46,251 bases of DNA from Chitinophagaceae bacterium (GTDB taxonomy: Bacteria > Bacteroidota > Bacteroidia > Chitinophagales > Chitinophagaceae). The translations under genes and the position numbers were made by a program. Location of the stretch: assembly GCA_014379965.1 (NCBI GenBank), contig JACMKU010000105.1, positions 1 to 46,251 on the forward strand, written 5' to 3'. Of the stretch, positions 25,507 through 34,456 are shown one piece after another; position 1 is the stretch's first letter, and every line of letters starts with the position of its first letter. The notes under the pieces are model-generated. The model searched no databases and was not told where the DNA came from. It worked only from the letters and a program-made list of their open reading frames with translations.

Positions 25507-26514
25507 TTATTTCACGTTGCGTTTATTCAACTCTTGCTGATAAAGCCTGGCATATTTCAGGTGATCGTCGTAGTTGGTAGTAAAAATATGCGTACCGCTA
25601 AAATCACTATTCGCAACGAAATAAAGATAATCTGTTTGCGGAGCCGCTAATACTGCATCTACTGTGGCAGTTGCCGGTGTACAGATAGGCCCCGGCGGAA
25701 GTCCTTTAAACATATAAGTATTATAGGGAGATTCAACGGTCTTATGTTCGTTAAGAATACGTTTGATTCCAAAACTCTTTAGCGCAAACTTGAGTGTTGG
25801 ATCGGCCTGTAGCGGCATCCCTTTGGTTACCCGGTTGAGATACACACTAGCGATCTTCGGTCTGTCAACGGCCGCGTTCGTTTCCTCGTCAATAATGGAC
25901 GCAATAGTCACTACCTCCGTTGGTGAAAGTCCGAGACTCTTCGCCCTTTCTTTCCTTTCGACAGTCCAAAAGGTGGAGTACGCCGCATGAAATTGGCGAA
26001 AAATCTTTCCCGGTGACGTGTTCCATTTCAAAGTATAAGTAAGAGGAAGTGCCATAGACATTACCGTATTCGTATCAAGCCCAAAAGGCTTTAAGGAATC
26101 CGTGTTATTTAGGAATGCAATCATTTCGGTAGAGTCCGATTCGAATGCATTGCCGAGCCTGTCCGCCAGTGTCTCTTTTGTCCGGATCTTCGTGATTACG
26201 AAATTGACAGGGGTCTGCTGCCCATTGTTTAGCATACGCACCAGATTCATCAGGCTCATACCTTTTTTGAGTTGGTACCGGCCGGGCTTCACATTCTTGT
26301 AGCCAATGATACGGGAGGTAAGATTGAACCAGGTAGTGCCTTGTATGAAATCTTTCGAAACGAGTTCCTGAGTGACATCGTCATACGAAGAACCAGTACG
26401 AACGTACAGGTATTCCTCGTCCTTGACAGATACTGCAGGGCCGATAAACTTCCACGCAAGGAATGCGCCGACCAATAACAGGAGGGTAAGGCTGATTAGG
26501 ATAAATTTTTTCAT
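25507..26514 (-). CDS. mltG: endolytic murein transglycosylase MltG
   Basis: 335 residues from ATG 26514 (MKKFILISLTLLLLVGAFLA); the upstream in-frame ATG at 26568 lies inside the secG terminator. One N-terminal membrane helix is followed by a LysM-like part (GSSYDDVTQELVSKDFI, then VKPGRYQLKKGMSLMNLVRM) and the YceG catalytic domain. The latter has the conserved acidic segment IASIIDEETNAAVDRP (residues 205-220) and the signature SPYNTYMFKGLPPGPICTP. It cuts nascent glycan chains and sets their length. It is followed by yihY after 5 nt. Confidence 0.93.
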   Translation of the reverse strand: MKKFILISLTLLLLVGAFLAWKFIGPAVSVKDEEYLYVRTGSSYDDVTQELVSKDFIQGTTWFNLTSRIIGYKNVKPGRYQLKKGMSLMNLVRMLNNGQQTPVNFVITKIRTKETLADRLGNAFESDSTEMIAFLNNTDSLKPFGLDTNTVMSMALPLTYTLKWNTSPGKIFRQFHAAYSTFWTVERKERAKSLGLSPTEVVTIASIIDEETNAAVDRPKIASVYLNRVTKGMPLQADPTLKFALKSFGIKRILNEHKTVESPYNTYMFKGLPPGPICTPATATVDAVLAAPQTDYLYFVANSDFSGTHIFTTNYDDHLKYARLYQQELNKRNVK

Positions 26515-26536
26515 AGTTATTGGTAACAAAATAAAC

Positions 26537-26563
26537 AAAAAACCCCGTCGTTGCCGACAGGGG
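26537..26563 (-). terminator. intrinsic terminator after secG
   Basis: On the minus strand CCCC-T-GTCG (26563-26555) pairs with CGAC-GGGG (26550-26543) around a GCAA tetraloop with one bulged T, followed by six T (A run 26537-26542). It lies in the 74-nt gap between secG and mltG, so mltG may need its own promoter or read-through. Confidence 0.8.
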
Positions 26564-26588
26564 AGCAATTTTATATAACCTTTGTTAA

Positions 26589-26960
26589 TTACGGATTTGG
26601 AACCGGCTGTGCTGGCTGTGCAGGCTGTTGCTGCAGAGGCACAGTAGTAGGATTGTTCTGCGCCGGAGGTCTCTGACCTGCTGGTACCTGCGCATCAGTC
26701 GCATTCGTACTGGATGGTCCAGCAGCGACCCCATTAGGCGCGATGAAGAACGTCGATGCGAGACACAATACACCAATTACACCTGCAAATATCCAGGTGC
26801 CTTTCTCAAGTACATCCGTTGTCTGTTTAACCCCCATGAACTGGTTGCTCAAACCGGCGAAACTGCCGGCCAGGCCACCACCTTTTGGATTCTGAACCAA
26901 CACGATAAAACCCAGTATAACAGAGGCAAGAATGATCAGGATCACAAATAAAATAGTCAT
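26589..26960 (-). CDS. secG: preprotein translocase subunit SecG
   Basis: 123 residues. The SecG core occupies residues 1-75: helix one MTILFVILIILASVILGFIV, the conserved loop QNPKGGGLAGSFAGLSNQFM with GVKQTTDVLEKGTW, and helix two IFAGVIGVLCLASTFFIAP. The remaining ~45 residues are a low-complexity tail rich in Pro, Gln, Ala and Thr, commonly seen in Bacteroidota SecG. It stabilises SecYE in the inner membrane. The start lies 1 nt after the stop of the TPR-like gene. Confidence 0.95.
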   Translation of the reverse strand: MTILFVILIILASVILGFIVLVQNPKGGGLAGSFAGLSNQFMGVKQTTDVLEKGTWIFAGVIGVLCLASTFFIAPNGVAAGPSSTNATDAQVPAGQRPPAQNNPTTVPLQQQPAQPAQPVPNP

Positions 26961-26961
26961 A

Positions 26962-27981
26962 TCAACTCGTTTTCTTTAGTTCTTCAATTTTCGCTGCAAA
27001 ATAAGCTGTTTTCGAGGGATCGAGCAAACTTAATTTCTGATAGATATCCTCCGCTTTCGCCGTATTTCCCTGCTTGGTCCAGACCTCCGCCATGGCCTCG
27101 GTCACCACATGGCGTTCGGCGAGCGAGTGCTCGGCCATTTGTTCGACCTTTTTCTCGCTTCCAGGATCGGTTGGAGCGACATCCGCAATCTCCGATGCCG
27201 GGACTTTCTTCATTGCTTTCAACCACTCCGTAAAACTCTTTAATTGCTGTCCGAAGCGATCCTTCGGCCTGTCTTCCTCCTTCATCTTTATACCCTGAGA
27301 AGCGAAATAATCGACGGTGTGGAAGGGTTCGAAAACCATCGGAGATTTGGTTAGGTCTACTTTTTCCATCCTTAAAGGTGAAATAGCGAGTGCTGGTTCG
27401 TCCTTGTCATTGATAGTATCCTGACTCGTATCTTCTAGATCCTGCTTGTCCGATTCATTCGATTCATCACCGACCACAAGAGGAGCCTCTGTAGGTTCAG
27501 GAGGTGAGGTGTTGACAGGTAAATCCTGAATCACTTCTTCTTCTTTTTCTTCGAATATTTCTTCAATATGGTTTGTTACTGTAGCCGGCTCGACGTGCTG
27601 GGGTTCCTGCGCTACTTCGACCTGTTTTGTATCCGAAGTGGGATATTCCACCACGTCGTGATGTATGTCTACAGTTATCTCACCCTGAAAAGCGTCAGCT
27701 GTGGTTGATTGCTGGGCAGGAGATTGTTCTATAAAATCAACTTCTCCATTATCGTTAAGAAGATGATCGAGCCATAGCCGGTTTTGAAAATAAAGCGTGC
27801 TCTTCTCTAATTGCTCCTCAAAAAGGCGGGTATCGACATCTTTCAACTTAGAGGCATAAAGCAATTGACCAGGCCCAAACCAGGGATATTGAATTGTCAT
27901 CTGGCGCAATTCGGAGAGGCTGCAGTCATGCAAAGGTTTCTTCAGTATGGAAGAAGCTAATTCGTCGATCGCAGGATTCAT
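26962..27981 (-). CDS. Bacteroidota protein with acidic middle and C-terminal TPR-like helices
   Basis: 339 residues, no signal peptide or membrane helix. The N-terminal ~90 residues are conserved-looking and helical (LSELRQMTIQYPWFGPGQLL, YASKLKDVDTRLFEEQLEKS). The middle (about 95-205) is a low-complexity acidic linker rich in Glu, Thr and Val. The end (about 285-335) is a single TPR-like hairpin pair (TEAMAEVWTKQGNTAKAEDI, YQKLSLLDPSKTAYFAAKIE). I recall similar proteins next to secG in Bacteroidota; none has a defined role. The gene is coupled to secG (1-nt gap). A TATATTTG box lies 27 nt upstream of its start. Confidence 0.75.
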   Translation of the reverse strand: MNPAIDELASSILKKPLHDCSLSELRQMTIQYPWFGPGQLLYASKLKDVDTRLFEEQLEKSTLYFQNRLWLDHLLNDNGEVDFIEQSPAQQSTTADAFQGEITVDIHHDVVEYPTSDTKQVEVAQEPQHVEPATVTNHIEEIFEEKEEEVIQDLPVNTSPPEPTEAPLVVGDESNESDKQDLEDTSQDTINDKDEPALAISPLRMEKVDLTKSPMVFEPFHTVDYFASQGIKMKEEDRPKDRFGQQLKSFTEWLKAMKKVPASEIADVAPTDPGSEKKVEQMAEHSLAERHVVTEAMAEVWTKQGNTAKAEDIYQKLSLLDPSKTAYFAAKIEELKKTS

Positions 27982-28007
27982 TGACAGCCGGTTAAGTTAT
28001 TAAGAGG

Positions 28008-28015
28008 CAAATATA
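28008..28015 (-). promoter_or_regulatory. -7 promoter box TATATTTG for the TPR-like gene and secG
   Basis: Exact TAnnTTTG match on the minus strand, 27 nt before the ATG at 27981. It lies 6 nt from the edge of the GGATGCT word array (28021-28260), so the -33 region would fall within the array. No clear TTTG is at the right distance. Confidence 0.5.
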
Positions 28016-28020
28016 CTCAA

Positions 28021-28260
28021 TGCTGGTTACTGGATGCTAGATGGTGGATGCTGGATGCTTGATACTGGATTCCTTAGTTCGATGATTCACTATGATCTGG
28101 ATGCTGGATGCTAGAACCATTGATCTGATTATGATCCTAGACGTTTGCCGTTAAGAACAAAGCTTCGATTGAGGGTTCCAGCATCTAGCGTCCAGTATCC
28201 AGCATCCAGCATCCAGTATCCAGCATCCAGTATCCAGCATCCACCATCTAGCATCCAGTT
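28021..28260. repeat. long inverted GGATGCT heptamer array between lptE and the TPR-like gene
   Basis: Right arm about 28165-28260 is a nearly unbroken row of 7-nt words (AGCATCC, AGTATCC, CCAGCAT phase), at least nine copies. Left arm about 28021-28115 has fewer, more degenerate inverse words (GGATGCT, GGATACT). The spacer is about 55 nt (28116-28165) with GAACC at one end and GGTTC at the other. The array fills the 288-nt gap 27982-28269, in which no gene is seen. Confidence 0.85.
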
Positions 28261-28269
28261 TCCAACACC

Positions 28270-28791
28270 CTACCAATTCGAAAATATCCTATTAAAAATA
28301 TCATCCGTCAGTCCCCTGATCATCTCTGTAAGCAATGCGGCCTCGGCCTGTTGTAATGATTGCGTAGAAGGGAAATCGAAATTGCGCGTGATGTCATATT
28401 CTTCCATCTTACCCTCCTTTAGTTTATTGACCACGATGTGCACAGCCACATTGATCCGGTTGGTTGTAGTCTGTTGATTGGAGATGCCGGAGGTGCTGAA
28501 GGAGTAGTCGGTGATCGTGCCACCAATTTCCCAATCGGGATTGTCTCCGCTCGTTTGTTTTAGCCTTGTCTGGCTCACGATCTTCTGGCGAAGTTTATCG
28601 GAAAGTTGTGGACTCAGCTGGGCATTGACATATGGCGCACGGTTCTCGATGAAAAGCACCTTCACGGTATTGATGCTGTCGGGTACGGTCGCCTCGTTGA
28701 ATTTATAGATCCCACAACTATTATTGACGAAGACAGTTGCCAACAACAATAGAGGTAGAATAAGTATCGATATTCTCTTCAGGGTGTTCAT
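28270..28791 (-). CDS. lptE: LptE-like LPS-assembly lipoprotein
   Basis: 173 residues with a lipoprotein signal (ISILILPLLLLATVFVNNSC, lipid-bearing Cys26) followed by the Bacteroidota LptE opening CGIYKFNEATVPDSINTVKV and FIENRAPYVNAQLSPQLSDK. Further typical elements are GDNPDWEIGGTITDYSFSTS and the C-terminal helix. LptE plugs the LptD barrel in the outer membrane. The ATG overlaps the stop of the sigma-54 activator gene by one base (TAATG), so the two are translationally coupled. The assignment is by pattern; LptE family proteins diverge strongly in sequence. Confidence 0.82.
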   Translation of the reverse strand: MNTLKRISILILPLLLLATVFVNNSCGIYKFNEATVPDSINTVKVLFIENRAPYVNAQLSPQLSDKLRQKIVSQTRLKQTSGDNPDWEIGGTITDYSFSTSGISNQQTTTNRINVAVHIVVNKLKEGKMEEYDITRNFDFPSTQSLQQAEAALLTEMIRGLTDDIFNRIFSNW

Positions 28792-30029
28792 TATTCTTCT
28801 ATGTCGTATTCTTTAAGTTTCCGGTATAAAGTTCGCTCACTTATCCCAAGATCTAGCGCCGCATCCTTTCTTTTACTCCTGTGTTTTTTCAGGGCCTTAA
28901 TGATGAGCTCCTTTTCCTTATCCATGATGTTTAAACTCTCTTCCACTTCTACATGGTCATGTATTTCATCATTCATGCCATATGTCATTGGCGCAGGTGG
29001 GCCAGTTGGTTGAACGATCATCGGTGTCGGCAGGCTCTCCTGTGCCTTCCATTCCTTGATTTCATTGATGAAAGCAGGGTTTTGAGACACAAGGTTCGGA
29101 TTTTGCAGAACATCGACGAACATTCTTTTTAGTTCCGTGACATCCTTCTTCATGTCGAAGAACAATTTATACAGGATCTCGCGTTCATTGGCAAAATCCT
29201 GGCCTGCAGCGCCGTTTACATGAGCTAATACGGGTAACCTATTATTGTTATAGGGCTGAAGGAATCTCGAAAGGTCTTTCGAAGAGACCTGTTTGTCCTG
29301 CGACAACACTGAGATCTGTTCCGCAATATTCTTCAATTCCCGGATGTTGCCGGGCCAAGGGTAGTTAATTAACAGTTGTTTTGCTTCATCGTCGAGTTGA
29401 ATAGGAGCGGCCTTATACTTATCAGCAAAGTCACCAGCGAATTTCCGAAACAGGAGATGAATGTCTTCCTTCCGGTCACGAAGCGCAGGTACCCGGATCG
29501 GCACGGTACTCAACCTGTAGTAAAGGTCTTCCCTGAATTTACCGTTATGCACCAAGTCAAGCAGGTCTTTGTTGGTGGCCGCGATTACCCTCACATCTGT
29601 TTTCTGCACCTTGGACGAACCGACCCTAATATACTCGCCTGCTTCGAGCACGCGCAAAAGACGGGCCTGCGTTCCAAGAGGTAACTCACCGATCTCATCC
29701 AGGAAGATCGTCCCTCCATTTACAGTTTCGAAATAACCTTTCCGTGAATCAACTGCACCGGTAAAGGATCCTTTCTCATGGCCAAACAACTCCGAGTCGA
29801 TCGTTCCTTCTGGTATTGCTCCACAATTGACCGCAATGAATGGATTGTGCTTCCTGTTAGATAGTGAATGTATGATGAGAGAAAATGCTTCCTTTCCTAC
29901 GCCACTCTCACCCATGATCAGCACGGTAAGATCGGTGTTGGCAACCTGCACCGCAACCTGTAACGAATAGTTGAGGGAAGGTGAATTTCCAATAATGCCA
30001 AACCTGTTCTTTATAGATTGAATGTCCAT
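28791..30029 (-). CDS. sigma-54 dependent transcriptional activator without receiver domain
   Basis: 412 residues. The AAA+ domain starts almost at the N-terminus: Walker A GESGVGKE at 40-47, the sigma-54 contact loop GHEKGSFTGAVDSRKG near 85, Walker B TIFLDEIGELP, and sensor region YYRLSTVPIRVPALRDR. A linker of about 110 residues is followed by a Fis-type helix-turn-helix at the end (RKDAALDLGISERTLYRKLK). There is no receiver, PAS or GAF domain, so control must be by expression level or a partner protein. It lies 4 nt after the small membrane protein gene and overlaps lptE (TAATG). Confidence 0.93.
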   Translation of the reverse strand: MDIQSIKNRFGIIGNSPSLNYSLQVAVQVANTDLTVLIMGESGVGKEAFSLIIHSLSNRKHNPFIAVNCGAIPEGTIDSELFGHEKGSFTGAVDSRKGYFETVNGGTIFLDEIGELPLGTQARLLRVLEAGEYIRVGSSKVQKTDVRVIAATNKDLLDLVHNGKFREDLYYRLSTVPIRVPALRDRKEDIHLLFRKFAGDFADKYKAAPIQLDDEAKQLLINYPWPGNIRELKNIAEQISVLSQDKQVSSKDLSRFLQPYNNNRLPVLAHVNGAAGQDFANEREILYKLFFDMKKDVTELKRMFVDVLQNPNLVSQNPAFINEIKEWKAQESLPTPMIVQPTGPPAPMTYGMNDEIHDHVEVEESLNIMDKEKELIIKALKKHRSKRKDAALDLGISERTLYRKLKEYDIEE

Positions 30030-30033
30030 GAAC

Positions 30034-30189
30034 CTACTTTGATTTTAAATGTGCAGCCTCTAGCAAGGCAAACGAAACAATGAAACCCGTAGCAACTATT
30101 CCGGCGGCGATGTGTTCATTGATTAAGGCTACAGTCGCAAGGAAAAGACCGATAATAAGGAACATATATTTCAGGATGGTAATGTCCAT
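30034..30189 (-). CDS. 51-residue membrane protein coupled to miaB
   Basis: A 51-residue protein from ATG 30189 ([20 protein letters not shown]) with two hydrophobic segments and a short basic end (AAHLKSK). The ATG shares a base with the miaB stop (TAATG) and the next gene starts 4 nt after its stop, so it is embedded in an operon. The open frame up to 30225 would overlap miaB. I do not recognise a family. The tight coupling on both sides is the main support that it is real. Confidence 0.6.
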   Translation of the reverse strand: MDITILKYMFLIIGLFLATVALINEHIAAGIVATGFIVSFALLEAAHLKSK

Positions 30190-31625
30190 TAGACAATCTC
30201 CCCGAGTAATGTGGCCTGTGTACAATCCGTCACATGCACTGTAACATAATCGCCTTTGTTTAGTTCACGATCACCTTTTGGAAATACAATAACCTTATTT
30301 TGACTGCTCCTGCCTTTCCAGTCGTTGCTATTCTTCTTACTGTCGCCTTCTATCAGTACTTCGAAACGCTTACCGAGATCCCTCTTGTTACTTTCAAGTG
30401 AAAGGCGGTTTTGAATGGATACGATTTCAGCCAGGCGTCTTTTCTTCGTTGGTTCCGGTATGTCATCAACATATCTCCGTTGTGCAAGTGTTCCCGGTCT
30501 CTCACTGTAGAAAAACATATAGCTGAAATCGTACTTGCTATATTCCATGATGCTGATCGTATCGAGATGGTCACGTTCTTCCTCAGTACAAAACCCTGTG
30601 ATGACATCTGAACTGATTCCGCAATCAGGCATAATTTCACGTATGCGGTCAACCTTCGACATATACCATTCGCGGGTATAAGTGCGATTCATCAATTGCA
30701 ATACTCTCGTGGATCCACTTTGTACTGGTAAATGAATGTATTTGCAGATGTTGTTATTCCTGGCCATCGTTTGAAGCACCTCATCAGTAATATCCTTTGG
30801 ATGCGATGTAGAAAAACGCACTCTTAGTTGCGGGGAGATCATAGCTACACTTTCAAGCAATATGGCAAAGGTTATTGGGGCAGAATTATTGTTTGAGTCC
30901 TGGTAGTAGTAACTATCTACATTCTGTCCCAACAGTGTCACTTCTTTATATCCCTCCTGGAATAACGAAGTACACTCGTGGATGATACTATTCGCATCCC
31001 TGCTTCTTTCCCTGCCACGTGTAAATGGCACCACGCAAAAGGAGCACATATTATTGCATCCGCGCATAATGCTTACATAAGCCGACACGCCATTGCTATC
31101 AAGTCTCACGGGAGCTATGTCACTATACGTCTCTTCACGACTCAGTAATACGTTCACCGCTTTCTGGCCACCTTCTGCTTCGGCGACCAACCCTGGCAAC
31201 GAGCGATAGGCATCAGGCCCTACTACGAGGTCTACCAGTTTTTCCTCTTCGAGAAATTTAGACTTCAACCGTTCCGCCATACACCCCAATACGCCGACGA
31301 GCATTCCTCTCTTCTGTTCTTTCAGTTTGCGGAACTCGGTGAGACGTTTTCTTACAGTCTGTTCAGCCTTCTCCCGGATTGAGCAGGTATTGATGAAAAT
31401 GAGGTCGGCTTCTTCGAGGTTCCGGGTTGCTCCGAACCCCTCTTTTTGTAAGATTGCCGCCACGACTTCGCTATCGGCAAAGTTCATCTGGCAGCCGTAG
31501 CTTTCGATATAAAAAAGTTTCTGGTATGCGTTCAGATCGACAGCAAAGGGGGCAAAGGCCTCGCCCTGGCGGCCTTCATCCTGTGTCTTATCCAATGCGG
31601 TCTTATTGGTCGCGAGATCAAACAT
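30189..31625 (-). CDS. miaB: tRNA-2-methylthio-N6-dimethylallyladenosine synthase MiaB
   Basis: 478 residues. The N-terminal methylthiotransferase domain has the three auxiliary-cluster cysteines Cys45 ([12 protein letters not shown]), Cys81 (NTCSIREKA) and Cys115 (GCMAERLK). The radical SAM motif [19 protein letters not shown] has Cys190, 194 and 197. A C-terminal TRAM domain ([31 protein letters not shown]) binds tRNA. It converts i6A37 to ms2i6A37 in tRNAs reading UNN codons. The first ~33 residues form an extension not needed by the family. It heads the minus-strand run; a TATATTTG box lies 33 nt upstream. Confidence 0.95.
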   Translation of the reverse strand: MFDLATNKTALDKTQDEGRQGEAFAPFAVDLNAYQKLFYIESYGCQMNFADSEVVAAILQKEGFGATRNLEEADLIFINTCSIREKAEQTVRKRLTEFRKLKEQKRGMLVGVLGCMAERLKSKFLEEEKLVDLVVGPDAYRSLPGLVAEAEGGQKAVNVLLSREETYSDIAPVRLDSNGVSAYVSIMRGCNNMCSFCVVPFTRGRERSRDANSIIHECTSLFQEGYKEVTLLGQNVDSYYYQDSNNNSAPITFAILLESVAMISPQLRVRFSTSHPKDITDEVLQTMARNNNICKYIHLPVQSGSTRVLQLMNRTYTREWYMSKVDRIREIMPDCGISSDVITGFCTEEERDHLDTISIMEYSKYDFSYMFFYSERPGTLAQRRYVDDIPEPTKKRRLAEIVSIQNRLSLESNKRDLGKRFEVLIEGDSKKNSNDWKGRSSQNKVIVFPKGDRELNKGDYVTVHVTDCTQATLLGEIV

Positions 31626-31657
31626 CCTCTTAGATTTGTCCGGGAACTACCGGGCTG

Positions 31658-31665
31658 CAAATATA
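31658..31665 (-). promoter_or_regulatory. -7 promoter box TATATTTG upstream of miaB
   Basis: Exact TAnnTTTG match on the minus strand, 33 nt before the miaB ATG at 31625. No good -33 TTTG at 19-20 nt. It lies 56 nt from the inverted array that occupies the divergent region. Confidence 0.5.
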
Positions 31666-31720
31666 CCCAAAAGCTGGTAAGATTGTGACAGGTTGACAGC
31701 CATGAGAGGGGAGTTTCTTT

Positions 31721-31839
31721 GGCGAGTGGCTAGTGGCTAGTAGGGGGTCGCCTTGGGTTTGAGATTTCAATCCTTTGACGAATAAGAGAATCCTCACTTT
31801 GCAACCCCACTAGCCACTCGCCACTCGCCACTCGCCACC
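31721..31839. repeat. inverted GGCGAGT heptamer array in the miaB/receptor divergent region
   Basis: Left arm 31721-31748 (words GGCGAGT, GGCTAGT, GGCTAGT) and right arm 31804-31839 (ACCCCACTAGCCACTCGCCA, then further CACTCGC words) are inverse complements. The 55-nt spacer contains ATTTCAATCCTTTGAC and GAGAATCCTCACTTTG. It sits between two promoters that point away from each other, so transcription termination cannot be its role here. The whole 285-nt gap 31626-31910 holds only this array and the two -7 boxes. Confidence 0.82.
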
Positions 31840-31886
31840 TGCACCCGCCATTCTCAGGTTCTTTCCCCCCGTCAGCAGGTTCAGGC

Positions 31887-31894
31887 TATCTTTG
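31887..31894 (+). promoter_or_regulatory. -7 promoter box TATCTTTG upstream of the outer-membrane receptor
   Basis: Exact TAnnTTTG match 16 nt before the ATG at 31911, implying a very short leader. No clear -33 TTTG is found; the nearest is GGTTCTTT at 31858. Confidence 0.5.
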
Positions 31895-31910
31895 GGCGTC
31901 TAAAAACCCC

Positions 31911-34325
31911 ATGTTGAAACGCATCGCCAGCCTGCTTACAGCAATTCTAATTTTCTCGCAAGTCAGTGCGCAGGATAAACCCGTAGGTGGGCTCATTACC
32001 GGGAACGTCATGGATGAGAAAAAGAGAGCGCTTTACAGCGCATCGGCGGAGCTCATTTCCCTGGCAGATTCATTGCTAGTGAAAACAACATTAACGGATA
32101 AAGATGGGCAGTTCACGATCAGCCAGGTCCCATATGGTTATTACCGTCTGCGCATCACGTATGTAGGACTTCGTACACTTTCCTTAGATAGCATCCATTT
32201 CAGGTCCGACCGGTCTGATTTCAACATGAATGACCTGACACTCCAACCGGGCAATTCCGAGAACCTCGGGGAGATCACTGTTTATTCGGAGAAGCCATTG
32301 GTACAGTCGAAAGATGGAAACATAACTTTCAATGCCGCAGAGTCTGCACTTAGCGCCGGCAGTACCGCGAGCGACCTCCTCGCGAGTGTGCCACTGGTGA
32401 CCAAGGAACCGGATGGCAAGATAACCGTGCGGGGAAAAGAGCCAAAGATCCTGATCGATGATAAACCGGTTGAACTAAATCTTCAACAATTACAGGATCT
32501 GCTGGAATCGCTTCCCGGTAGTTCGATCGAAAAGATCGAGGTGATGACAAACCCTCCTCCACAGTATGCGAACGAGCAGGGTGGGGTCATCAACATAGTC
32601 ACCAAGAAAGGAAAAGTGGGAAAGTCGCGGAGAATAAGCTTGTCAGGTGGCTCGAGAGGAGAGTTCAGTGTGAACGGCAGCTATACGTATCGCAAACAGG
32701 GATTGGCCTTGAATATGAACGCAGGGGTTGGATACAACCGGTTCGAAGGATATGGTTACTCGTCACGTAACAACCTCTATGCTGACTCATCCAATTTTTT
32801 CAATACCAGGAATACGAACATGAACAAGGGCGTGAGACCAAACTTCCGGTTCAACATGGACTACGACGTAAATAAAATGCAATCGCTGAATGTAGTCCTG
32901 CAGTTGAATTCCGCGGATGTGATTAGTGAAAGCATCACCACGTATACCAATATCAACCGGTTTGATGACATCTATCGGTTAAGCGAGCGGACGATCCAAA
33001 GCGAGAGTGAGAGTTACAATAGCTCATTAAGCCTTTCCTACCTGATAAAAACAAAACGACTTGGCGAACAGCTGCGTGTTATTTTATCAGGAAATGCGTC
33101 CACTAGCATGGGCGACCGCGATTTCTATCAGCAGTTTTTTAATCCTGATCATACTCCTAACGGAATAGATTCTACGCAACTACAGATTACCGACAATAAG
33201 AGCGGTGGCTATAGTTTTCGGGCAGATTACAACAGGCCGCTGTCGAATAAAAAGACTTTTGTTTCCCTCGGAACGTACGTCACCCGCAATAACAACGATG
33301 TGGAGGTGAATGCGAGTTACCTGAAGAAGCCAGATGGTGTGCTTGTACCTTCTGGACTACTAAGTAATGATTTCAAATTCCACCAGACGATCTTCAATCT
33401 TCGATCTTCGATACGGCAGGTGATTGCCCCTAACTTCAGTGTCACTGTCGGTGTTGCCGCTGAGAAAACGGATATATGGTTCGAGCTTTTTAAAGAGAAT
33501 CGTGATGCAAAAAATGGATACTGGACCTTTTTGCCCTCCGCTAATATTAATAAGTCCTGGCAAGATAAACTTACCCTTACTTTGGCATACCGCCGAAGCA
33601 TACGACGTCCTGGGATAAACGAATTGAATCCGACAATCGACTTCTCAGATCCTTATAACGTTCGATTTGGAAATGAACAGCTGGAAGCATCGACCGCTGA
33701 CAACTTCGACTTCGTAGCAGGTCGCACTAAGCCGAAATATTTTTTCAACGTTGGCGTGGGCTTCAATAAGGTCAAAGACATATTTAGCCGGGTAAGAACA
33801 CTTTTGCCCGATGGAAAAACGCAAATCACCTGGGAGAATATCAGCGGAAGAAAGGAATATGAAGTAAGTAGCTGGGGAGGCCTGACAATTACGAGGAAAC
33901 TGCGGACGAATGCAAGTGCGAGTTATACCTTTAATCAATACAGTGAATTCGATCGCACATTCAACCGCTACAGGAATGGCGGCTCGTTTACTTCTAACAT
34001 TAATACTACATTCATCCCAACAGACGTGTGGAATTTCACTGGCAGTTTCGCCTTCAATCGCTTTGCCAATCCGCAAGGCTATGCGAGGTGGAATTGGAGC
34101 ATGAACGTTGGAGCGCAGCGTAAATTGTTGAACAAGCGACTAACGATTACCCTTAACCTCATAGATGTGTTGTCACAGCAACGAAACCGGAGTTTTACCT
34201 ATGGGCCTAATTTTAATTTGGAGAGTTTCAATTCAACTAACACACGCAACTTCCGTTTTACCGTAGGTTATAATCTGACGAGGCCACCTAAGAAGAGTAC
34301 AATCAAAATCCCAGCAAAAAAATGA
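31911..34325 (+). CDS. TonB-dependent receptor-like outer-membrane beta-barrel protein
   Basis: 804 residues. The signal peptide (MLKRIASLLTAILIFSQVSA) is followed by a carboxypeptidase-regulatory-like Ig domain at about 25-110 (GGLITGNVMDEKKRALYSAS, DKDGQFTISQVPYGYYRLRI), then a plug domain (SDLLASVPLVTKEPDGKITV, IEKIEVMTNPPPQYANEQGG). The rest is a beta barrel of the 'outer membrane protein beta-barrel family' type ending in aromatic-rich strands. The DNIDDK-like plug pattern KILIDDKPVELNLQQLQDLL is typical of this group. No SusD partner is adjacent, so it is not a polysaccharide-utilisation pair. The ligand is unknown. A tRNA gene follows 4 nt after its stop on the other strand. Confidence 0.88.
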   Translation: MLKRIASLLTAILIFSQVSAQDKPVGGLITGNVMDEKKRALYSASAELISLADSLLVKTTLTDKDGQFTISQVPYGYYRLRITYVGLRTLSLDSIHFRSDRSDFNMNDLTLQPGNSENLGEITVYSEKPLVQSKDGNITFNAAESALSAGSTASDLLASVPLVTKEPDGKITVRGKEPKILIDDKPVELNLQQLQDLLESLPGSSIEKIEVMTNPPPQYANEQGGVINIVTKKGKVGKSRRISLSGGSRGEFSVNGSYTYRKQGLALNMNAGVGYNRFEGYGYSSRNNLYADSSNFFNTRNTNMNKGVRPNFRFNMDYDVNKMQSLNVVLQLNSADVISESITTYTNINRFDDIYRLSERTIQSESESYNSSLSLSYLIKTKRLGEQLRVILSGNASTSMGDRDFYQQFFNPDHTPNGIDSTQLQITDNKSGGYSFRADYNRPLSNKKTFVSLGTYVTRNNNDVEVNASYLKKPDGVLVPSGLLSNDFKFHQTIFNLRSSIRQVIAPNFSVTVGVAAEKTDIWFELFKENRDAKNGYWTFLPSANINKSWQDKLTLTLAYRRSIRRPGINELNPTIDFSDPYNVRFGNEQLEASTADNFDFVAGRTKPKYFFNVGVGFNKVKDIFSRVRTLLPDGKTQITWENISGRKEYEVSSWGGLTITRKLRTNASASYTFNQYSEFDRTFNRYRNGGSFTSNINTTFIPTDVWNFTGSFAFNRFANPQGYARWNWSMNVGAQRKLLNKRLTITLNLIDVLSQQRNRSFTYGPNFNLESFNSTNTRNFRFTVGYNLTRPPKKSTIKIPAKK

Positions 34326-34329
34326 TGAG

Positions 34330-34402
34330 AGCGGCAAAAGGGATTCGAACCCTCGGCCCTTAGCTTGGGAAGCTAATGCTCTACCAACTGAGCTACTGCC
34401 GC
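34330..34402 (-). tRNA. tRNA-Gly(CCC)
   Basis: A complete 73-nt cloverleaf on the minus strand. The acceptor GCGGCAG pairs with TTGCCGC (one G-T), the D arm is GCTC-AGTTGGTA-GAGC, the anticodon stem TTAGC/GCTAA encloses loop TTCCCAA with anticodon CCC, and the T arm is GAGGG-TTCGAAT-CCCTT. The discriminator is T, usual for glycine tRNAs. No encoded CCA follows. It reads GGG codons. It lies immediately after the convergent receptor gene, with no other tRNA nearby. Confidence 0.95.
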
Positions 34403-34456
34403 TAATAAAACGGCTTTCATCGGGACGGAAACCAGTGCAATAAGGCTTGATCTAAT

